Below are positions 58,315-64,000 of a stretch of 64,000 nucleotides of DNA, piece by piece; within the stretch, counting starts at the first letter, position 1; the number at the start of each line of letters is the position of its first letter. The translations under genes and the position numbers were made by a program. This DNA comes from Alentia gelatinosa (lineage: Eukaryota > Annelida > Polychaeta > Phyllodocida > Polynoidae): positions 24,042,527 to 24,106,526 of the forward strand of contig OX465588.1 in the NCBI GenBank assembly GCA_950022655.1, written 5' to 3'. The notes beneath the pieces were generated by a model that saw only the letters and a program-made list of their open reading frames with translations, was not told where the DNA came from and searched no databases.

Positions 58315-60618
58315 TTCTAAATATGACTGTACCTGTATAGGTCTATAGATTACATGTTCTTACCACGACAGATCCCCCCCCGGCGCCTCACTAAAGCGCA
58401 GACAGGAGAACTTACACGTAAGTTGAATGCATTATACAAGACCAAACTGAGTCCCAGGAGAGGGTGAACTCCGGGAAACACACAGCTTCGCCAACTGCTG
58501 GCCTTCCCCGCAGGCCGCCAGTACTCGGCCCGCCTGCGCGCTCACATAACCCATTCCGGGTACCAGCCAATATGTTCCCACTGTTAAGCACGCCCCCATC
58601 AACACTCGACTCAACTTCCCCCCCTTCCCCTGCTTGCCTCCCACAAGGTCGTCATTAGAACCCACACGCCAGCACCAGGAGAGAGCGCTTCTGTTTTTAC
58701 TGTGGCTCATCTCTGGCATCATCGTCGGCCTAGCCATGGAGCAGCTCACAGGCCAGAATCCGGAGATTTCTTTCTCTATTTCACAGTTTGGAATAGTCAG
58801 ATAACATGCACTTTGAGTGACATAAAGACGGCTCACTGAGTCCAACGAGGCATATGGGAGGACGTTTATCCGCCTCCATTTGTATAAATATTTGATACGA
58901 AAGAGGCAGGTGTACAGCCTTGGCACTTATTTATGCCCCGGCCCCACCCCGCACATCAAAACATATTGCCCAACAGCGCCATGTTGTGGAGGTTTATTTT
59001 ACCTATAGCCTCCAATCTGGCTTTAAACCGATGCCGCTTGTAAGCTGTGTTGTAGAACATAAAGGGGAAACACAAGGCTGTAATAATAATACCACCACCA
59101 TTCACCTTACCCAAAAGGTCCGAACTCACTAACCCCTTGGACATGTTATCCGGTGCGACCCTGAACTAGAAATGATTTTTCGCCCGTACTCAAAGGGTAA
59201 CCTTAGGAAGCAAGGGGCAGTGGTACAGATTAAGGGGATCGGGTCAGACAGGGCAGGTGTCCGTGTCCTGCACTGCCCTGTCCTCTCTACTTGGGGTCAT
59301 CTGCTGGTAGTGGTCATGCTTGGCGCTTGAGGCTGACTGCTTTAGACAAAGGGGGAGTGGGGATTAAACCCTACCTTCCCGCTCCACACAGCCGCCCGCC
59401 GATGTCGCTCCCAGTTTCCTGAGCCAAGGAGCAGCTCTTTGAAACGGAAACCTGGCCCCTCCCGCCGCGGAGAAAGGGGAAGGCAATAGAGCCTTTGAAG
59501 AGACCGGCGCAAGGAGCCTCAGAAAAGGGTCGAGAGGGGAGGAAGTTGCCCTTCTATGCCTGGGGTCAGTGGGCAGCGTGTTAAAATGGGCCCAGATATG
59601 AGGGGTCGATTTAGGCTGGCATCCGTCTAGACCTTAACACAGGTTACCGGCTCCCAGGAAGTTTGAATGAAGCTGTAAAACATTATCCAGGCGGCTCCTG
59701 CCCGGTAACAGACTCTTACCATGGGAAGCTGGCCATTGTGCACAGTCTGTCGGCATTAATTATCATCCTTCTAAAGTAAAGCATTATCCCTACCTTCGAT
59801 GTTGAGATTACATGGCATATATTTATACACTACACCATTAGATTCAGTAAAAAAAAAATCATTCCCGCAACCCGGACGCACAAGGAAGGAGATGGAATTA
59901 CAAAAGAGATTCTTTAATTGGCAAAAACGATTTAGGCTCACTTTAGATCACTGACGCTGATCATGTATCCACTTCACCTCAGCACGCAGGGCGGCAAGCT
60001 GGCTTTGTTATGTGGCTCGCGGCAGCGGAAGATTTAAAGGCACCTCAGCGCCTCTGTACGCGCTTGATTTATAATTTACTGTCCGGATTCTACAGGCTGA
60101 TGAGGTCAAAATACGCTCTTTAGACGTGCACTCTCAGTTTTCTTTTATACGTTGGTGAAAAAAAGAAAATGGGGCGCGGGGATTTGTAGATTAAATTACC
60201 GTAGGCAAAGATCTTTAATGAACCTTATATCGGATTGCGAACTCACTGAACGTTCTCAAATCACTGAGACTATACACAAGTAGGCAGGCTCTCTGATGAA
60301 AGTTGGATATACTATCCCACGACCTAATTCTACACCAGCATGAAACACAATATCAAGAGATACGTCTTGCTTAGAGGTGAAATATTCATTCCTCGATGGT
60401 GTGTTAATCGACTGGGTCGCCGTCAGCCCTATTATCAGTCAAGGTCTGGCCCCCTCGATCTCCCACCTGTGATCCATGATCCTCTCCTCACGTATCTGAT
60501 GCTCATCTCATCGTCGTGTCCTGCTCTCTCATCCCCAGTCCCTGCCATCACGTATCTACAGGTTTATTCTTCCAGATAAGCACTCAAGCAGCAGACATCC
60601 CTAATTTCTTCTCTGCAG
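58315..60618. other. Unannotated stretch with GC-rich blocks
   Basis: GC-rich blocks at 58,440-58,680 and 59,200-59,600, the latter with CCTCCCGCCGCGG. The 164-codon minus-strand frame 58432-58926 has no domain or splice support. Possible regulatory DNA. Confidence 0.35.
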
Positions 60619-60915
60619 TGTCGCGTACGATATGAGTATAGATCTGCCCCAAACCCGTTTCATTATCCAGTTCCTCAGGTATTCATACACAGCTCTATTT
60701 AGAAATGATACTCATACTCCAATAAGAAACCTCACTGAAAGAAAATCTACCCTAGAAGATAGTGGAGATCTGCCCCAAACTCGTTTCATTATCCAGTTCC
60801 TCAGGTATTCATACACAGTTCTATTTAGAAATGATACTCATACTCCAATAAGAAACCTCACTGAAAGAAAATGTACCCTAGAAGATAGTGGATATCTGGA
60901 AACCACGATGCAATA
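60619..60915 (+). CDS. Candidate exon with an in-frame 42-codon tandem duplication
   Basis: TTTCTTCTCTGCAG precedes an open segment that ends ATGCAATA before GTAAGC (GT at 60916-60917). Entry and exit are both phase 2, so the exon is symmetric (297 nt). It contains two copies of a 126-bp unit (60641-60766, 60767-60892) differing at three sites: one silent, Ala/Val and Ser/Cys. Each unit encodes a stretch beginning DLPQTRFIIQFLRYSYT. No family is recognised. A non-coding tandem duplication that happens to be open is quite possible, since both copies share their stop-free frame. Confidence 0.25.
60641..60892 (+). repeat. Two-copy tandem duplication, 126-bp unit
   Basis: The two copies start at 60641 and 60767 and differ at only three positions, so the duplication is recent. 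The period is exactly 42 codons. Confidence 0.95.
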
Positions 60916-60917
60916 GT

Positions 60918-63900
60918 AAGCGTCGATTTACTTGCACTGTATCCTGTTTCATTGTGATTAATTTGCTGTGGTAATGATATCTATATACATTTCATCATAT
61001 TTGGCATTTCGGTCAGATTACTATTATCATTATGAAAGGAAATAGAACAGTGTGGCCGTCTTCAGTCCCTCTGCCGGTATTTGCGACTGCAAAACCAGAA
61101 CATAATATATTTAAATCTATTGTAAAATTGACAGATCTGTCATTGACGGTCGTATTGACAAACTGTCCCAGGCCTCCGCCAAGTGGTTTCAAATAATGGC
61201 CTAGGACATGCCACAGGGACTGTGGCGTCCCTGGCATGTCGGTAGATGTCCCCAGACTCTTTGACTGTGGGTCTGGGGACATGCAGTCAGATACATAATC
61301 GATATCCATACGTTTGCATGAAGGAATTCATATTGTTTCACGCAAAGACATATGGATAACAAAACCTGGTGTAAAACTTTAATGAAAAAGGCAAATATAA
61401 ATAATTCTCACATTGTAGGGAGTGCTTAGAATACTGGAGAAGCATACATGAGTATTTACGTTCCATACTTCTATCGCAAATTGGTATGATAGGTTTCTGT
61501 ATTTTGAGGTCATAAAAATACAAATCTTCCATTATTTATTCTTCGGTCTGTGTTTAAAGTAGGTTTTCTTTATTCTTTATTCACAAATTGATGCTTTTTC
61601 CAGCTAGGAATGCTTATTCAAATATATCATACAACTTCTAACACAGGAAACATCCAAGATTGTAGTTTTGTGCTGGCAGATGCAAGAACTAGACAGCTTT
61701 CCTCAGCTCAATCATAAGCAGTTCTATAGATACCCAATCACAGTTTAATCATTTCCGCTTCTACATGGAAACTAAGGGCCATTCTTAAATCAAAGAAAGC
61801 AACCATGTCCTCTCCTTAGCTATTACGAAATGACGAGGTAAATTGGCAATACTGATCAGAATTTTGTCCGGGGCAAGTTCTCATTTGAGTAGGGACCAGT
61901 TTGCTGCCTTTCTTAGTACTATCCGGAGAGTGATATTTAGGAACCGGCGACTTCTCAAAAGGCTAATGGCAGCACCTTTGTGAAGAAAATATTGCATGGT
62001 TAACCCCAGGAGCGGCCCCCTATCCTAAATCACCAGTCTATTGGCATGAAACACCAGGTACCGGTATAAGAATTCTTTTAACAGGACTTCTGCACACACG
62101 AGCTCTTTTACAAGTTAGAAGATGAAACTGCTGCTTTGTGACCCGAGGATGCACCCAATATGAGGTCTCAACATTTCGCCCAGTACGCATGCGCAGCTGG
62201 TCATGCGATATCTGGTGAAGTAAGGGATTCTCACAGCAAGACTCGGGCAGGTAACGGATAAGCCCGCAAGATGGCAGCATGTGTGGCCTACTTCCATAAA
62301 CCACATATAACATCCTTTAGCTGCCCAGCCAACTCCTTCTCTCGGCATGGCCTTGGGTCAACGGACCAGCATCCAGTCGGCTGTATGCGGCCAGTTGTGT
62401 ATGCATGTATGGACATTGAGCAAGTGGCCGGTAACAATATGGATCGGCTGCTGGGGGTCAACGAAGAGGTATGGCTGGGTTTAGCCGGCGAAAGTCGACA
62501 CGAACAAATCTCCATCCCATACCGTGCGCCCGGATATAAAGGCTTGACACGTTGCACCCTTCTCCATGCCCCGTGGAGGCGGGCATTGGCTGGCTCCTGC
62601 CAGGCCGTCCCACTGATTTCCACACATTGTGTCTCGTTGCGTGTGGCGCCACCCAATGTTCGTGGCTCAAGCCTCGTGATCAGGCATTGATCCCTGGCCA
62701 GAAGACACCAATGCAACACTAATTCCCGGGCCCTGACCGGAGTAGACAAAGCTCTATACTATTACCGCCCACTTCGTAATGCCCTATAATTATCAGCGAG
62801 AGATGTAGAAAGAGGGCATTAGCCTTTGAGAATATAAAGTTTTCATAGCGGCCGATTTTGGGGGAGTTGGGCGGGTAGAAGCGAGGGAGAAGCGGCAGGA
62901 GGGGGTTGGTAACTGACTGTGAAAACAAATTATAAATGAACTTGAAAAACCGCGCCAATTTGCGGGGAGCGGCGTTGGCCCCAGGCCACTACAGCCTTGT
63001 GATTGGCGGCCGGATGACTCAGTGTCGTGTCCTCCCATTGACTTCCTACAGGCCACAAAGCAGAACAAACCCTCCTCGTACAGACAGCTTTCCGCCCGCA
63101 ATTGGCGGCGATGTCGCGGTCGTCTCACCACGACGATGTCGGCTTCAGCACGACGACCCTTCCAGGCACTGACAGAACCCGTGTCGGTTGTGATTTGCCC
63201 CAAAGACTTGTCTCCCATTACGCCTTGGTCCGTGCACTCTCACATTGACTGAAGCTATAGGCGTGTACCCCCTTCTGCTCGAGTCGCCATTAAACAGTCT
63301 CAAAATGAGATTGGTTCCCATTAAGGCCGTTCCAATAGAGGCACTTTCCCCTCTGGGCCTGCAGGTCCAAATGAAACAATTTGTATCGGTACACGGGGTG
63401 ATACGTTAGTGGGCTCATCCCCAACCCCCACCCTCGTCCCCTCCTTCACCCCATCTCCTTCCCGGTCCAAACAGCACCTTCTTACAATGTCATTACCGGT
63501 TTACAAGCCGCTGACCCCGCCACCTATTGGGTGTTTTCTTGGCCCATTACGGGGCGGGTCTTGTCTGTGGGCCCTGGGACACTGTCCAGTCGGTCCGAGC
63601 TACGTTATTGGAGTGCGTAACGAGCGTCGCCCGACTGAACAGGAGCCAGAAGGACGCTGCTTTAGGCCTGCTTCACACTGACTTTAGACGAAATCCAGGG
63701 GGACTTTAAGGCCAACCAATTGCATGTTGTTGTTATTGGGGTTTCCCGGAAGCAGTAAACCAGGGTCGAATTGCATCAAGATCGAAACGATGAGGATTAG
63801 AGTTAGAAGCGCATGGCGGGAGATGGGTGTCTAAGAACCGAACATGCATCTCACCTTATGCGATGCTGCCCTACAGCTATGAACTTTTGACATCCTTTCC

Positions 63901-64000
63901 CATTTCGAGAACACTAAAATTGGCAACATTCTTAATAACCAATATTGTCACTTATGGAGGAGAAAAGAGAACATGTATGTACAGCACCTTCTTACTGATA
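60918..64000. other. Unannotated stretch with GC-rich right end
   Basis: AT-rich to 62,000, then GC-rich to 63,700. Overlapping frames of 140-153 codons on both strands at 62,271-62,749 and 62,793-63,218 lack motifs. GCAAGATGGCAGC (YY1-like) at about 62,267 and inverted CCAAT words near 63,000 suggest promoter-like DNA. Confidence 0.35.
61205..61282. repeat. Two adjacent strong hairpins
   Basis: Hairpin 1 (61205-61240): arms GACATGCCA and TGGCATGTC plus GGGAC/GTCCC. Hairpin 2 (61246-61282): ATGTCCCCAGAC and GTCTGGGGACAT. Only five bases separate them and both contain RRGGGAC. Could be a fold-back remnant or structured RNA. Confidence 0.6.

Noticed and set aside
62271..62690. 139-codon frame starting at a YY1-like ATGGCAGC
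   Set aside because: An equally long frame is open on the other strand and no domain is visible.

Overview
The window looks like a piece of an animal nuclear genome, most probably an invertebrate. It is mostly AT-rich, stop-riddled non-coding DNA carrying microsatellites, decayed minisatellites, hairpin and inverted-repeat mobile elements and CpG-containing islands, with very few exon-like reading frames that have plausible splice sites. CpG is not obviously depleted. No bacterial operon structure, Shine-Dalgarno spacing or phage gene order is present. I cannot name the species.

The best-supported genes belong to one mobile element at about 48,501-53,988. Read on the minus strand it has the order A1, Gag-like ORF, reverse transcriptase/RNase H ORF, tyrosine recombinase ORF, B1, A2, B2. 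The A copies (195 bp) and B copies (314 bp) look identical by eye. This is the split-direct-repeat layout of Ngaro-type tyrosine-recombinase retrotransposons (DIRS order). The long frames are open and all catalytic residues I looked for are present, so it looks like a recent insertion. Its GC-rich body stands out sharply from its surroundings.

Host coding signal is thin. At 18,379-18,448 (+) there is a convincing first coding exon: an ATG in good context, a signal peptide and a GTAAGC donor, downstream of a CpG-rich stretch (16,860-17,500). At 8,882-8,310 (-) two exons of 223 and 221 nt have matching splice phases and coding-like codon use; their product is not recognised. Weaker exon candidates lie at 7,353-7,220 (-) and 60,619-60,915 (+). 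These may be pieces of large genes whose introns fill much of the window.

The rest is repeats. The most interesting is a group of two-module non-autonomous elements at 19.9, 22.7, 28.7, 29.0 and 58.0 kb. Each joins a long hairpin, whose loop keeps CACGAGGCGAAGCCGAGTG or a close variant, to a module bounded by TTATCYYACCCC and its complement that contains AATGTTAARYCTATGG. A looser relative occurs at 3.5 and 54.5 kb. Other mobile or repeated DNA includes a nest of 207-bp inverted-repeat elements at 36.4-37.05 kb, a pogo/Tigger-like MITE at 31.2 kb, a 372-bp element with perfect 27-bp inverted repeats at 47.2 kb, fold-backs at 21.3 and 29.5 kb, a decayed LINE C-terminus at 12.6-12.8 kb, two tRNA-like SINE fragments, and several minisatellites, one with a higher-order period near 213 bp.
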